From NCBI GenBank assembly GCA_944472135.2, contig OX235263.1, positions 2,587,517 to 2,651,516 of the forward strand: a DNA stretch of 64,000 nucleotides. Reading direction: 5' to 3'. Shown one piece after another: positions 1 through 10,275 of this stretch (position 1 is the stretch's first letter; every line of letters begins with the position of its first letter). This stretch comes from Trichobilharzia regenti. Taxonomy: Eukaryota; Platyhelminthes; Trematoda; Strigeidida; Schistosomatidae. The notes beneath the pieces were generated by a model. It was not told the DNA's origin, made no database searches, and was given only the letters and a program-made list of their open reading frames with translations. The translations under genes were made by a program, and so were the position numbers.

Positions 1-280
1 ATGGGCGCCAGAATGGTCTTTGTACGCCTTAATCAGGCCTTCTGATTCACATTATCGTCCGGATAAAACTGATGTCCATTCATAATATTGGCAACATCGC
101 AGATAAGAATAACCGTGAAAGTTGTTTTGATGTGCTGCAATTTAAGATCAGACATTTTATGGTCAAACCAACTTGAAACTATGAGTCCACTATCTCAAAA
201 CTTCACGAACCTCCAAGAGTCTATTTTCGATCACTGTTGATGTAACTATCCAGGTTATTAGTTTGATATGATTAACTCAT

Positions 281-1771
281 AGACATGACGACTTATCGTC
301 GTCAATCGCTATCAAAACAATCCTCATTAGAATCCATGAGTTAAAAAATCTAAGTCTTAGGAATAAAGAAACGCGGGCAATTCAGTCGCCACATAACACT
401 GGAGAAATAGCCAAACTCTTCAAAAGTAGGTTAACTAACTCCAAATCAACATATCCAAAAATAATACACCTAGGTGGCATTACTCACGAAAGTGCTGAGG
501 ATATATGTGAGGTGTTTAGCACGCACTTTGCCAAACTGTACACTCTAGAAAATGACCAGGATATAGATTTCCCTCGTAAAACAGAAAAGTGTCTAAGCGA
601 TGTAGTCTTAAACGCCCAAGAAATCGATAAAGCTATCACAACTCTTAAGCTTACTAATACTCCCGGCCCAGATGGAATGTCTTCCGTCCTCTTAAAAAAT
701 GGTGGAAATGACATGAATCTACTTCTTCTCAAGATATTTTCAACTTCGATAAGGAGTGGAACATATCCAAATAGCTGGAAGAAATCCTACGTTGTACCCA
801 TTCACAAAACCGGACCTACAGCGGACATAGATAATTACCGCCCCATCAACATTACTTCCGTAGTTTCACGTGTGATGGAAAAGATTGTAAAGAAGCAAAT
901 TGTTCAGTATTTGCTCTCGAATGACTTAATATCCCCTTTCCAATACGGTTTCCTAAATAGAAGATCGTGCATTACGTGCCAGTTAGATTATTTCGACCAC
1001 ATTACTGAATGTGTAGACAAAGGTCGTTCGGCAGCAACATTATTTCTAGATGTTAGGAAAGCTTTTGATAAAGTCCCACATAAAAGACTCATACTGAAAC
1101 TCCTATCTTATGGAATAAGTGGAAGGCTTCTTGAGTGGATAACTTCCTTTCTTACAGGAAGAGAACAGTTAGTTAAAGTCAACCATCACTTATCAACATC
1201 CAAACCGATAACCAGCGGCGTGATACAAGGTAGTGTTCTTGGCCCTACCCTATTCATTGTATTCATAAATGATATTGTCTCTATGATCAAGTATGGCAAG
1301 CCATACCTCTTTGCAGATGACCTCAAAGTTGTCTATGATTTTGACTATAATGATATGAATATTGTTAGTAAAATCCAAGAAGACCTAAATAGTCTATGTA
1401 ATTGGAGTGAAAAGTGGCAGTTAACGTTCAATCCAGCTAAATCTGGGATAACATACTTCGGACGTTGGAAACCTAGCATGTGTCTATACATGTACGGTGA
1501 CCTTGTCTCAAACACAAACACAGTCACAGATCTCGGGATAACATACTCAGATCTTACCTTTACTGAACATGCAAATAAGGTGGTATCTGATTGTAAACGT
1601 CTAACCGGCTTTGTGCTACGCAACTTTTACACTCCAGAAGCCAGATTAGCCATATATAAGATATGCATTCGCCCCAAACTTGAATACTGTGCCCACTTAT
1701 ACAGTAGCTTTAAATCAGCAGACAGAAAAAAGTTGAAAGTGTCCAAAGATTCCTTACGAAACGCATATTAG
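281..1771 (+). CDS. CR1-like LINE reverse transcriptase, 5'-truncated (copy C1)
   Basis: This is the reverse transcriptase part of a CR1/Jockey-type non-LTR retrotransposon, which copies its RNA into DNA at a nicked target. The frame is open from about 281; the homologous frame of the copy at 16535-18262 continues further upstream, so the element is 5' truncated. Visible motifs in order: GPDGMSSVLL, VVPIHKTG and NYRPINITS (RT1-2), QYGFLNRRSC, FLDVRKAFDKVPH (RT3), GVIQGSVLGPTLF (RT4), the catalytic YLFADDLKVV (RT5) and a thumb region ending RPKLEYC. The catalytic FADD is intact. The zero frame stops at 1771, just after a conserved A-run, while the homologous C-terminus continues in the -1 frame. 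A GTG at 512 is only an internal valine. Dead copy or frameshift-expressed; the family call is sure, the exact clade less so. Confidence 0.85.
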   Translation, partial: RHDDLSSSIAIKTILIRIHELKNLSLRNKETRAIQSPHNTGEIAKLFKSRLTNSKSTYPKIIHLGGITHESAEDICEVFSTHFAKLYTLENDQDIDFPRKTEKCLSDVVLNAQEIDKAITTLKLTNTPGPDGMSSVLLKNGGNDMNLLLLKIFSTSIRSGTYPNSWKKSYVVPIHKTGPTADIDNYRPINITSVVSRVMEKIVKKQIVQYLLSNDLISPFQYGFLNRRSCITCQLDYFDHITECVDKGRSAATLFLDVRKAFDKVPHKRLILKLLSYGISGRLLEWITSFLTGREQLVKVNHHLSTSKPITSGVIQGSVLGPTLFIVFINDIVSMIKYGKPYLFADDLKVVYDFDYNDMNIVSKIQEDLNSLCNWSEKWQLTFNPAKSGITYFGRWKPSMCLYMYGDLVSNTNTVTDLGITYSDLTFTEHANKVVSDCKRLTGFVLRNFYTPEARLAIYKICIRPKLEYCAHLYSSFKSADRKKLKVSKDSLRNAY

Positions 1772-2142
1772 GCTATGGTCAGCAAATAGAATACCTTGAC
1801 AGATGTATTCGACTGGACTTAGAGCCCTTATGGTTAAGGAGAGTGAAGTGCAATTTATTTCTCTTATTCAAAGTTATAAGAAAGCACTGTAACAGTAACT
1901 CGTCCATAACCTGGGCTAATCCTAAATCGTATGGACTACGCAACCACAACTACCTTCTCAAGGTTAACACCCATAAACTCACCACTAGAGCTAACTTCTT
2001 CACCATTAAATATTGCAAACTTTGGAACCAACTACCCTCTGAGATAAGATCCTGTGAAAGGCCTGACAGTTTCAAAAGGAGCCTAGAAAAACATATAAAC
2101 ATGTCCACCCTAGCCCGCCTCAAAGATCTCAACTGCTGGTAG
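1726..2142 (+). CDS. CR1 RT C-terminal extension in -1 frame after slippery A-run
   Basis: The -1 frame is open from the A AAA AAG heptamer (1726-1732) to a TAG at 2140-2142. It carries the usual CR1 C-terminus: VQRFLTKRILGYG, then SYGLRNHNYLL, FFTIKYCKLWNQLPSEI and a basic end. The homologous tail is seen at 23418-23691 on the minus strand. Either programmed -1 frameshifting joins it to the RT, or a one-base deletion was inherited by all copies; see the finding. Confidence 0.7.
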   Translation, partial: KKVESVQRFLTKRILGYGQQIEYLDRCIRLDLEPLWLRRVKCNLFLLFKVIRKHCNSNSSITWANPKSYGLRNHNYLLKVNTHKLTTRANFFTIKYCKLWNQLPSEIRSCERPDSFKRSLEKHINMSTLARLKDLNCW

Positions 2143-2555
2143 AGTGGAGAGACAATGGCTTTTCAATATTTAACTACGGAAAGTACACTAGTCCCAATAC
2201 CAATATAATAACACTTAGTAATTATGTAGGTTCAATACTTGAAATTCGATTGTCATTAAAATACTTAAAATGATTAAAATAGCTATGCGGCAAGTGTTCT
2301 CTTGCTTTACCATGCTTGTTTCCCTTATAACACTCAGTTATTGAGCCTAATGTATTCTTTGATAATACGAATTATGACACTGACTATGCTCTTATTATAC
2401 ATAGATTGATTTACTTTACGACTACCTGTAGTACTAACTACCCTTCTGTAGTATTGTTAAACAAATGCTGAAATTTTGTTGGTTCTGTTAATATCTTTTT
2501 ATAATATATGTAGACAGGTTACTTTGCAATGTCAAATGTTACTATATATAAGACT
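2143..2555 (+). repeat. CR1 (C1) 3' untranslated region
   Basis: This AT-rich non-coding tail matches, in reverse complement, the pieces 22736-22917 and 22242-22426 that follow CR1 copy C3. Both copies stop matching right after the same ACTATATATA, so that is taken as the element's 3' end. Confidence 0.7.
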
Positions 2556-2917
2556 GTCATGATAATTTAGTACACTAAGTCCTGCCAACCGACCTTACCT
2601 TCAGTTCATACTACCTACATTGATCCCTAACTATATTGTTCTGCTGAATCTTGCTTCACTATTCACAAAACCTATTCTTTTTATTCTTTAAGGTTCTAAC
2701 TTCTTGTAAAGTAATCTGTTCATTAGGACGCATGCATACATATATAATGTTCATAAAGATGTACGCGGAGACCTATTGGAAGCACTCATTAAGAAAGCTA
2801 GGGAGATGGAATATGAGGTACGAACATGTCTGGTACCAAGCAATATATTTGCGGTAGCCATAATAATCATAGTCTCAGAGCTTAACATCAAAAAAGGAGG
2901 GAGGGTGGCGTTAGCTG
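2556..2917. other. Unassigned, no gene seen
   Basis: Between the CR1 3' end and repeat X. It has short ORFs only and ends in a purine-rich run near 2890-2910. I recognise nothing. Confidence 0.4.
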
Positions 2918-3741
2918 ATCAGTAGATATGGTGGGGGTCACTAAGGTGAATCGCCCCATTCTGCAGGAACAGCAATATACAAATTAAAGGCTCGAGATAT
3001 TTCTGATTTTTATGAGGGCTTAGATCTTTATCTTGAAAAAGATAATAATGAACGCCTTGACAGATCATGCTTCTACCTCTAAATATATACCATTCGCCCA
3101 GCCTATTGTTGAGATGCGACCATGTGGGATCTGCACAGATTTATGGGGCATCTTATAAACTAACTTGCTGTCCATTGACTGATCTTTAAATACCACTTCA
3201 CAATGTCTTATCTCATTCATTTTCCAATAACGTCTTTACTTGATCCTCATTATATCCCATTAAACCTAACATTTTACAGCTCTTTATGACTTATTATATT
3301 CCTACTCTCTGAAGGGTACGGTTGTACATTAAATGCACAAAAAGGTATAAAACAAAAACAACTGGCACAACTGAGGATAAATGTATTAAAACCAAAAGTG
3401 GACATCATGATAGTACGGGATATACGTGTAGCATTATACATTGCAAATGAACGTTGTCAGCCTAGGGAGTTTTTTTTATTAATGCATTTATTAATGATAC
3501 TTGCACTTACCTATTTCATTACAATTTAATGATTCACCTCAGCACTTTTACTTTTCTAAAACAGCTTTCAATCCCTTGTAAACGTTGTACTTACCTCAAT
3601 ATTGGTTGGTTATCGTATGCCGACAACCACGGGATGAAAACGAAACGAAGTCGATTTTCCCGCTCAACCTGGAGGACAATTGTACAATTCAATAACTATA
3701 CAGCCTAGTTAAGACAATGAGTGTATTTATATATATATATC
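2918..3741 (+). repeat. Repeat X, left part (split by LTR element)
   Basis: This is the inverted duplicate of about 20330-21163. It begins with the codons for SRYGGG plus a stop that also end the CR1 ORF1 at 21134, so it corresponds to the ORF1-ORF2 spacer of CR1 copy C2. The LTR element is inserted after 3741 and X resumes at 11334. Confidence 0.75.
3737..3741. repeat. Target site duplication ATATC (left)
   Basis: The five bases ATATC directly precede the first LTR and recur at 11329-11333 directly after the third LTR. The paralogous unoccupied site near 20.31 kb has ATATC only once. Confidence 0.9.
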
Positions 3742-4098
3742 TGTCAATGGAGTTGAAGATTGAACGATCAATTCTTGGTTGTTTGCTCAAAATCAACTTC
3801 CCCAATTTTCGCGGAGGCATCAATACGACAGTCATCGTCTCATCGGTCGCTGTTCAGAAAGAAGAGTGAAACATCGTCAGAAGTAATAGAAAGATTTATT
3901 ATTGTAATATTTGTTTTCAGACCTTAGTTCGTTTATTCCTTTTATATGTTGGTGTAACAATAAAGAAATAACAAGCAGCAGATCGGTGTTTTGGTTTTTG
4001 CGTCCGTTATTACTAAGCGTTTCTGAAACTCAAAGGAACAGCGTGGGCCCGAGCGTAGCGAGAGCTGGGTATTAACGGTTTATGAGACGAGACTGACA
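3742..4098 (+). repeat. LTR 1 of tandem element
   Basis: Begins TGTCAATGG and ends GACTGACA (TG..CA ends). AATAAA at 3959-3964 is a polyadenylation signal in R. Matches copies at 7357 and 10972. Confidence 0.92.
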
Positions 4099-4242
4099 GT
4101 TTCTGACGATAGAAACAGATCTGGCGGATTCAAACAGTTGGTGAAAGTTTGGATAGTCGCCGTTCATTTTTCCTGGTGCCGGTCAAGTCCTCTTTGAACA
4201 AGCAATATCTGGAACTTTTTTGGAATTTGGTCAAGTTCAACA

Positions 4243-6210
4243 ATGCCTGGGTCAAAGAAGGGACAGAGTGTCTTGGATGCAAACAGGAAAGTAAGTCATG
4301 GTGACTTGTCTGTTACTTGTAACGATGTGTCTGATGTTAAGTATGACATGGTTGATGTTACTGTTTCGCCGTTCAGGGATAATAGGAACATCAAACTCCC
4401 TAAATTTGAACCACGGTGTTTTGATGGAAACCCGGCTGATTATTTACAGTTTGTTAAGGAGTTTGAGATCATGCTGAATAGTTTTCTATTAAGTGATGAA
4501 TTGAAGTTGATGTATTTGATGAGATATTGCACTGGAGATGCTGCAAGAGCTATACATTGCTGTAAGTTTATGAAGCCAAAGGAGGGCTACGATGAGGCTA
4601 TGAGCATATTACGCCGAAGGTTTGGAAGACCTTCGATGATTGCAAGGAAATTATTCGAGGCTGTTGAGGGTAATGGTGGTCAGTTACGGGATGACTCCCA
4701 GGCACTCACTGAGTTTTTAGATAATTTGCTAATTTACAAGAATGGAATGATTTCGATGAATCGAATGAGTGACCTCAACTCGAGTTTTATACTAGAAGTA
4801 ATAGCAAGACGTCTACCTACTCGACTGCAAAGGAAGTGGGTGAAGATAAGCTCCAGTATGGAGGATGAGGGTATCGAGCCAAAGTTTGATGATATCCTGA
4901 AACTGGTAAAAGATAGCGTCAATCAGTGTTTGAGCAAGTTCGCCAGTCTATTACATCTCACCCCTAGAATAGAACAGTCTGAGATCAAAATGCAATCATT
5001 GATGACGAGTAGGCCTCAGAGAGGTGGATATCGAGAAGGCTCCATGATGTCTAGTAATGCATATAGACCTAGTGAGTGTAACAGGTTTCGTAGTACATCC
5101 TCAACAGATAAGTTACAAGATGCAAGACAAACACGGTTTTGTTTTACACGTGTGCAAGAGGTGCATACAGAAGTGAACTGTGAACCGGTGAGCAAGTTCA
5201 GTGATAAGCTAAATGTAAACTCCAGGCCTGACTCCGAATTGTGTGACGATAACGGTGTTGTGAAGAAGTCTGTAGTTGCAACTGGTAAGCCGTTGTTGAA
5301 TAAAGTGTCACAGAATAGAGTTACTGCTTCAGGGTGCAGTTCTGACTCCAAAAGTTTACAAGGTATTACTAGTCAGAGTAAAGGTATAAAATCTTTAGGG
5401 ATTTGTGAGGAACAACCCAAATCATCTATTGCTGTTATTAAAGAGTTTGAAATTGATGAAGTCGACCAGATAGATGATGGTAAATTGAATATTTGTGATA
5501 ATGATCATGATAGTGCAGATTTGTCTTTGGTTGATCATGATGAAATGAGGGGAGTGCCTACTACTGCTAAGTTGAACAAAGGTTCTGTACAACTTGAACG
5601 TGAAGTAGAAATAAATGCAGATTCAGTTGCAGAAGGCACGCATACTTGTGAGACCGTCAGTGTGATTGATCAGCATGTAGCCCACCTATCATCAGATGCC
5701 AGTGCTAAGCCTGAGCTGATAGTAAAAGACAGCAGTGGTGGTGGTCTTGCAGGTAGACAACATTCTGAAAGTCGAGCAACAACAGCTTCTGGTCCACCGC
5801 TAACTTCATCAACTGATATCAATCAGTCGTCGTTGGTGCTGTCATCCACAATGAAACAGACACCCATCATCTCAAGTATCTTGTGCAATGACTATGCTAG
5901 TATCAGTTCGTTTGAAAGGACGAATATCAATGGTCAGTTTAGTGTGGATAAGCCAAGTGTAAACGAGAGAGTAATTGTTAAATTGACTTGCACGAATAAA
6001 GGCATTTCTAGTTTCAAGTTACTAATTGAATGTTATTATCTTTGGTGTAAATTACTCTGTTTCTACACTTGGTTGATGAGATATGCCGTGTGTTTGTTCG
6101 TCATCTATATTCTACGATACAATGACATGGGCGTGTTACTGTTCAGATTTGAGGATTTAGCTCATAGAAGGAAGTTAGCAAATGAACTCTGCGACGATTT
6201 TCCAACCTAG
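4243..6210 (+). CDS. Gag-like protein, BEL/Pao (DUF1759-type) unit 1, 655 aa
   Basis: A retroelement capsid-type protein. Residues about 45-130 have the DUF1759 pattern of BEL/Pao Gag: KLPKFEPRCFDGNPADY, then LSDELKLMYLMRYCTGDAA and EAMSILRRRFGRP. No CCHC zinc knuckle is visible, and the middle (about 270-590) is polar and probably disordered. The C-terminus has a strongly hydrophobic stretch (about residues 594-628, around CLFVIYILRY), followed by a charged tail ending in CDDFPT; this could be a membrane segment, odd for Gag. The ATG lies 145 bp after the LTR, and the reading frame is intact and identical in unit 2, so it is young or under constraint. The UAG stop is followed at once by the first copy of a repeated hairpin motif. 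No pol follows. Confidence 0.8.
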   Translation: MPGSKKGQSVLDANRKVSHGDLSVTCNDVSDVKYDMVDVTVSPFRDNRNIKLPKFEPRCFDGNPADYLQFVKEFEIMLNSFLLSDELKLMYLMRYCTGDAARAIHCCKFMKPKEGYDEAMSILRRRFGRPSMIARKLFEAVEGNGGQLRDDSQALTEFLDNLLIYKNGMISMNRMSDLNSSFILEVIARRLPTRLQRKWVKISSSMEDEGIEPKFDDILKLVKDSVNQCLSKFASLLHLTPRIEQSEIKMQSLMTSRPQRGGYREGSMMSSNAYRPSECNRFRSTSSTDKLQDARQTRFCFTRVQEVHTEVNCEPVSKFSDKLNVNSRPDSELCDDNGVVKKSVVATGKPLLNKVSQNRVTASGCSSDSKSLQGITSQSKGIKSLGICEEQPKSSIAVIKEFEIDEVDQIDDGKLNICDNDHDSADLSLVDHDEMRGVPTTAKLNKGSVQLEREVEINADSVAEGTHTCETVSVIDQHVAHLSSDASAKPELIVKDSSGGGLAGRQHSESRATTASGPPLTSSTDINQSSLVLSSTMKQTPIISSILCNDYASISSFERTNINGQFSVDKPSVNERVIVKLTCTNKGISSFKLLIECYYLWCKLLCFYTWLMRYAVCLFVIYILRYNDMGVLLFRFEDLAHRRKLANELCDDFPT

Positions 6211-6273
6211 GGCGTCAACCTGAGAAGGGTTGTAGGCGTACTGCTGTAAGTCCTACAGTTCTTCAAAGGGTAG
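6211..6273 (+). ncRNA. Structured motif copy a (two hairpins), unit 1
   Basis: Starts directly after the gag stop. Hairpin 1 is CAACC/GGTTG; hairpin 2 is TGTAGG/CCTACA with a 15-nt loop. It recurs at 6408 and 6600. Confidence 0.5.
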
Positions 6274-6407
6274 CGCATCAATGAGCAGTCCAATGTGCTT
6301 GGTGTATGATCTTGTACATATGTTCATATTGTATATACTGAACTGATATCATCTGTCATCTAGCTGTTGGTAATTCTGTTTGTGTCCGGATGACTTCCAC
6401 TTGTATC

Positions 6408-6466
6408 ATCAACCTGAGAAGGAATGTAGGCGTACTGCTGCAAGTCCTACAGTTCTTCAAGGGTAG
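6408..6466 (+). ncRNA. Structured motif copy b, unit 1
   Basis: Same motif 194 bp downstream. The second stem TGTAGG/CCTACA is kept; hairpin 1 is weaker (AAGGAATG in place of AAGGGTTG). Confidence 0.45.
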
Positions 6467-6599
6467 TTTGTCATGCCGGAATCCACAACATTTGATGTAG
6501 TGATTGTACATAGGTTTGTGTTAAATAGTTGTGTGAGTTCCAATTATTGTAATTGTTGGTTAATCTTGTTTGTGTCCGGACATTCCACAACTTACAACC

Positions 6600-6655
6600 G
6601 TCAACCTGTGAAGGGTTGCAGGCGTACTGGTGTAAGTCCTGCAATTCTTCAAAGG
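6600..6655 (+). ncRNA. Structured motif copy c with compensatory change, unit 1
   Basis: The second stem reads TGCAGG/CCTGCA: a T-A pair replaced by C-G on both sides. Hairpin 1 CAACC/GGTTG is kept, with a loop change A to T. Confidence 0.5.
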
Positions 6656-7356
6656 AATTCAATCAAGACATGATCGGCGAGGTTGTTTGTACTGTTTGTA
6701 TATATGTGTGGTGTGTTCTATCAATTGGTGTTTGTTGGATTCATTGTGTTTACTTGTTGTTTTCGTACCTTGTTGTTATTGCATAATTTTGTTAAAATTT
6801 TCGTCGTGATTACTTCCAAAGTTGTGTCCACTCTTCTACATCCGTGAATGAATTGATTGATGTTAAGGACAGCAGATGGGTCGTATACGCCGGGGAGGCT
6901 ATTGCTGAGAATGACATGCACACGGAGATAATTGTTAGCTGCGGTCCGACACGCCGGGGAGAAAGAGTGTAAACGACTGAGGCTCGCATGCGTCACCGCT
7001 ATTAGAACTGAGGCAGAATGAGTGACCAGCGATTTCAGTGGTAATTGGTAGTGAGTAGATACGAGGATGTGCGTAGAGTATCGTGAGGTGGTGCTATGGT
7101 CACATTGCATTCTGCAAGAGTCATTCTAGCAAGTGGCGATTGTGTTGCAAGATGTCAAGAGGAGGTCTCTGTCTGGAGGCGCAGGTCGTCAGCGATGTGT
7201 GAGATTGTGCTGTGAGTATGCTTGTGGTGTGTTGGCTTTTCTGTTTGTTTTCCATTTCAGCTCTGTCCGTGTGACCCAGGTTCTCACAATGGCATCCAAG
7301 TCAACGTGCATTGATCGTGAAGGAAAACAGGGTTGGATCCCTTTTTTGCCGGGGAG

Positions 7357-7713
7357 TGTCAATGGAGTTGAAGATTGAACGATCAATTCTTGGTTGTTTG
7401 CTCAAAATCAACTTCCCCAATTTTCGCGGAGGCATCAATACGACAGTCATCGTCTCATCGGTCGCTGTTCAGAAAGAAGAGTGAAACATCGTCAGAAGTA
7501 ATAGAAAGATTTATTATTGTAATATTTGTTTTCAGACCTTAGTTCGTTTATTCCTTTTATATGTTGGTGTAACAATAAAGAAATAACAAGCAGCAGATCG
7601 GTGTTTTGGTTTTTGCGTCCGTTATTACTAAGCGTTTCTGAAACTCAAAGGAACAGCGTGGGCCCGAGCGTAGCGAGAGCTGGGTATTAACGGTTTATGA
7701 GACGAGACTGACA
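7357..7713 (+). repeat. LTR 2 (middle) of tandem element
   Basis: Identical by eye to LTR 1 and LTR 3. It serves as 3' LTR of unit 1 and 5' LTR of unit 2. Its flanks are internal sequence on both sides with no target duplication. Confidence 0.92.
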
Positions 7714-7857
7714 GTTTCTGACGATAGAAACAGATCTGGCGGATTCAAACAGTTGGTGAAAGTTTGGATAGTCGCCGTTCATTTTTCCTGGTGCCGGTCA
7801 AGTCCTCTTTGAACAAGCAATATCTGGAACTTTTTTGGAATTTGGTCAAGTTCAACA

Positions 7858-9825
7858 ATGCCTGGGTCAAAGAAGGGACAGAGTGTCTTGGATGCAAACA
7901 GGAAAGTAAGTCATGGTGACTTGTCTGTTACTTGTAACGATGTGTCTGATGTTAAGTATGACATGGTTGATGTTACTGTTTCGCCGTTCAGGGATAATAG
8001 GAACATCAAACTCCCTAAATTTGAACCACGGTGTTTTGATGGAAACCCGGCTGATTATTTACAGTTTGTTAAGGAGTTTGAGATCATGCTGAATAGTTTT
8101 CTATTAAGTGATGAATTGAAGTTGATGTATTTGATGAGATATTGCACTGGAGATGCTGCAAGAGCTATACATTGCTGTAAGTTTATGAAGCCAAAGGAGG
8201 GCTACGATGAGGCTATGAGCATATTACGCCGAAGGTTTGGAAGACCTTCGATGATTGCAAGGAAATTATTCGAGGCTGTTGAGGGTAATGGTGGTCAGTT
8301 ACGGGATGACTCCCAGGCACTCACTGAGTTTTTAGATAATTTGCTAATTTACAAGAATGGAATGATTTCGATGAATCGAATGAGTGACCTCAACTCGAGT
8401 TTTATACTAGAAGTAATAGCAAGACGTCTACCTACTCGACTGCAAAGGAAGTGGGTGAAGATAAGCTCCAGTATGGAGGATGAGGGTATCGAGCCAAAGT
8501 TTGATGATATCCTGAAACTGGTAAAAGATAGCGTCAATCAGTGTTTGAGCAAGTTCGCCAGTCTATTACATCTCACCCCTAGAATAGAACAGTCTGAGAT
8601 CAAAATGCAATCATTGATGACGAGTAGGCCTCAGAGAGGTGGATATCGAGAAGGCTCCATGATGTCTAGTAATGCATATAGACCTAGTGAGTGTAACAGG
8701 TTTCGTAGTACATCCTCAACAGATAAGTTACAAGATGCAAGACAAACACGGTTTTGTTTTACACGTGTGCAAGAGGTGCATACAGAAGTGAACTGTGAAC
8801 CGGTGAGCAAGTTCAGTGATAAGCTAAATGTAAACTCCAGGCCTGACTCCGAATTGTGTGACGATAACGGTGTTGTGAAGAAGTCTGTAGTTGCAACTGG
8901 TAAGCCGTTGTTGAATAAAGTGTCACAGAATAGAGTTACTGCTTCAGGGTGCAGTTCTGACTCCAAAAGTTTACAAGGTATTACTAGTCAGAGTAAAGGT
9001 ATAAAATCTTTAGGGATTTGTGAGGAACAACCCAAATCATCTATTGCTGTTATTAAAGAGTTTGAAATTGATGAAGTCGACCAGATAGATGATGGTAAAT
9101 TGAATATTTGTGATAATGATCATGATAGTGCAGATTTGTCTTTGGTTGATCATGATGAAATGAGGGGAGTGCCTACTACTGCTAAGTTGAACAAAGGTTC
9201 TGTACAACTTGAACGTGAAGTAGAAATAAATGCAGATTCAGTTGCAGAAGGCACGCATACTTGTGAGACCGTCAGTGTGATTGATCAGCATGTAGCCCAC
9301 CTATCATCAGATGCCAGTGCTAAGCCTGAGCTGATAGTAAAAGACAGCAGTGGTGGTGGTCTTGCAGGTAGACAACATTCTGAAAGTCGAGCAACAACAG
9401 CTTCTGGTCCACCGCTAACTTCATCAACTGATATCAATCAGTCGTCGTTGGTGCTGTCATCCACAATGAAACAGACACCCATCATCTCAAGTATCTTGTG
9501 CAATGACTATGCTAGTATCAGTTCGTTTGAAAGGACGAATATCAATGGTCAGTTTAGTGTGGATAAGCCAAGTGTAAACGAGAGAGTAATTGTTAAATTG
9601 ACTTGCACGAATAAAGGCATTTCTAGTTTCAAGTTACTAATTGAATGTTATTATCTTTGGTGTAAATTACTCTGTTTCTACACTTGGTTGATGAGATATG
9701 CCGTGTGTTTGTTCGTCATCTATATTCTACGATACAATGACATGGGCGTGTTACTGTTCAGATTTGAGGATTTAGCTCATAGAAGGAAGTTAGCAAATGA
9801 ACTCTGCGACGATTTTCCAACCTAG
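7858..9825 (+). CDS. Gag-like protein, BEL/Pao (DUF1759-type) unit 2, 655 aa
   Basis: Residue-for-residue the same protein as that at 4243-6210, exactly 3615 bp downstream: DUF1759-like N-terminal part, polar middle, hydrophobic stretch near the C-terminus, no CCHC knuckle. The identity over 1968 bp shows the duplication is recent, or that the assembly has duplicated one unit. Its downstream non-coding region differs by two bases from unit 1, which argues for two real units. Confidence 0.8.
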   Translation: MPGSKKGQSVLDANRKVSHGDLSVTCNDVSDVKYDMVDVTVSPFRDNRNIKLPKFEPRCFDGNPADYLQFVKEFEIMLNSFLLSDELKLMYLMRYCTGDAARAIHCCKFMKPKEGYDEAMSILRRRFGRPSMIARKLFEAVEGNGGQLRDDSQALTEFLDNLLIYKNGMISMNRMSDLNSSFILEVIARRLPTRLQRKWVKISSSMEDEGIEPKFDDILKLVKDSVNQCLSKFASLLHLTPRIEQSEIKMQSLMTSRPQRGGYREGSMMSSNAYRPSECNRFRSTSSTDKLQDARQTRFCFTRVQEVHTEVNCEPVSKFSDKLNVNSRPDSELCDDNGVVKKSVVATGKPLLNKVSQNRVTASGCSSDSKSLQGITSQSKGIKSLGICEEQPKSSIAVIKEFEIDEVDQIDDGKLNICDNDHDSADLSLVDHDEMRGVPTTAKLNKGSVQLEREVEINADSVAEGTHTCETVSVIDQHVAHLSSDASAKPELIVKDSSGGGLAGRQHSESRATTASGPPLTSSTDINQSSLVLSSTMKQTPIISSILCNDYASISSFERTNINGQFSVDKPSVNERVIVKLTCTNKGISSFKLLIECYYLWCKLLCFYTWLMRYAVCLFVIYILRYNDMGVLLFRFEDLAHRRKLANELCDDFPT

Positions 9826-10275
9826 GGCGTCAACCTGAGAAGGGTTGTAGGCGTACTGCTGTAAGTCCTACAGTTCTTCAAAGGGTAGCGCATCAATGAG
9901 CAGTCCAATGTGCTTGGTGTATGATCTTGTACATATGTTCATATTGTATATACTGAACTGATATCATCTGTCATCTAGCTGTTGGTAATTCTGTTTGTGT
10001 CCGGATGACTTCCACTTGTATCATCAACCTGAGAAGGAATGTAGGCGTACTGCTGCAAGTCCTACAGTTCTTCAAGGGTAGTTTGTCATGCCGGAATCCA
10101 CAACATTTGATGTAGTGATTGTACATAGGTTTGTGTTAAATAGTTGTGTGAGTTCCAATTATTGTAATTGTTGGTTAATCTTGTTTGTGTCCGGACATTC
10201 CACAACTTACAACCGTCAACCTGTGAAGGGTTGCAGGCGTACTGGTGTAAGTCCTGCAATTCTTCAAAGGAATTC
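9826..10275 (+). ncRNA. Three structured motifs, unit 2
   Basis: The motif triplet of unit 1 recurs at about 9829, 10023 and 10215, including the compensated T-A to C-G change in the third copy. Confidence 0.45.

Noticed and set aside
512..514. GTG as start of the CR1 RT ORF
   Set aside because: The homologous frame is open and conserved upstream to about 281.
4099..4150. tRNA primer binding site after LTR 1 (TGGCGGATTCAAAC)
   Set aside because: It resembles a T-arm complement but without the acceptor-stem complement, and is not at the LTR edge.
6208..6260. Stop-codon readthrough signal after gag UAG
   Set aside because: There is no pol frame downstream to read into; the same hairpins also occur away from the stop.
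7133..7378. 81-aa ORF in the 3' part of each tandem unit (also 10748-10993)
   Set aside because: It overlaps the LTR edge, has no known domain, and an equal-sized antisense ORF exists; likely chance.
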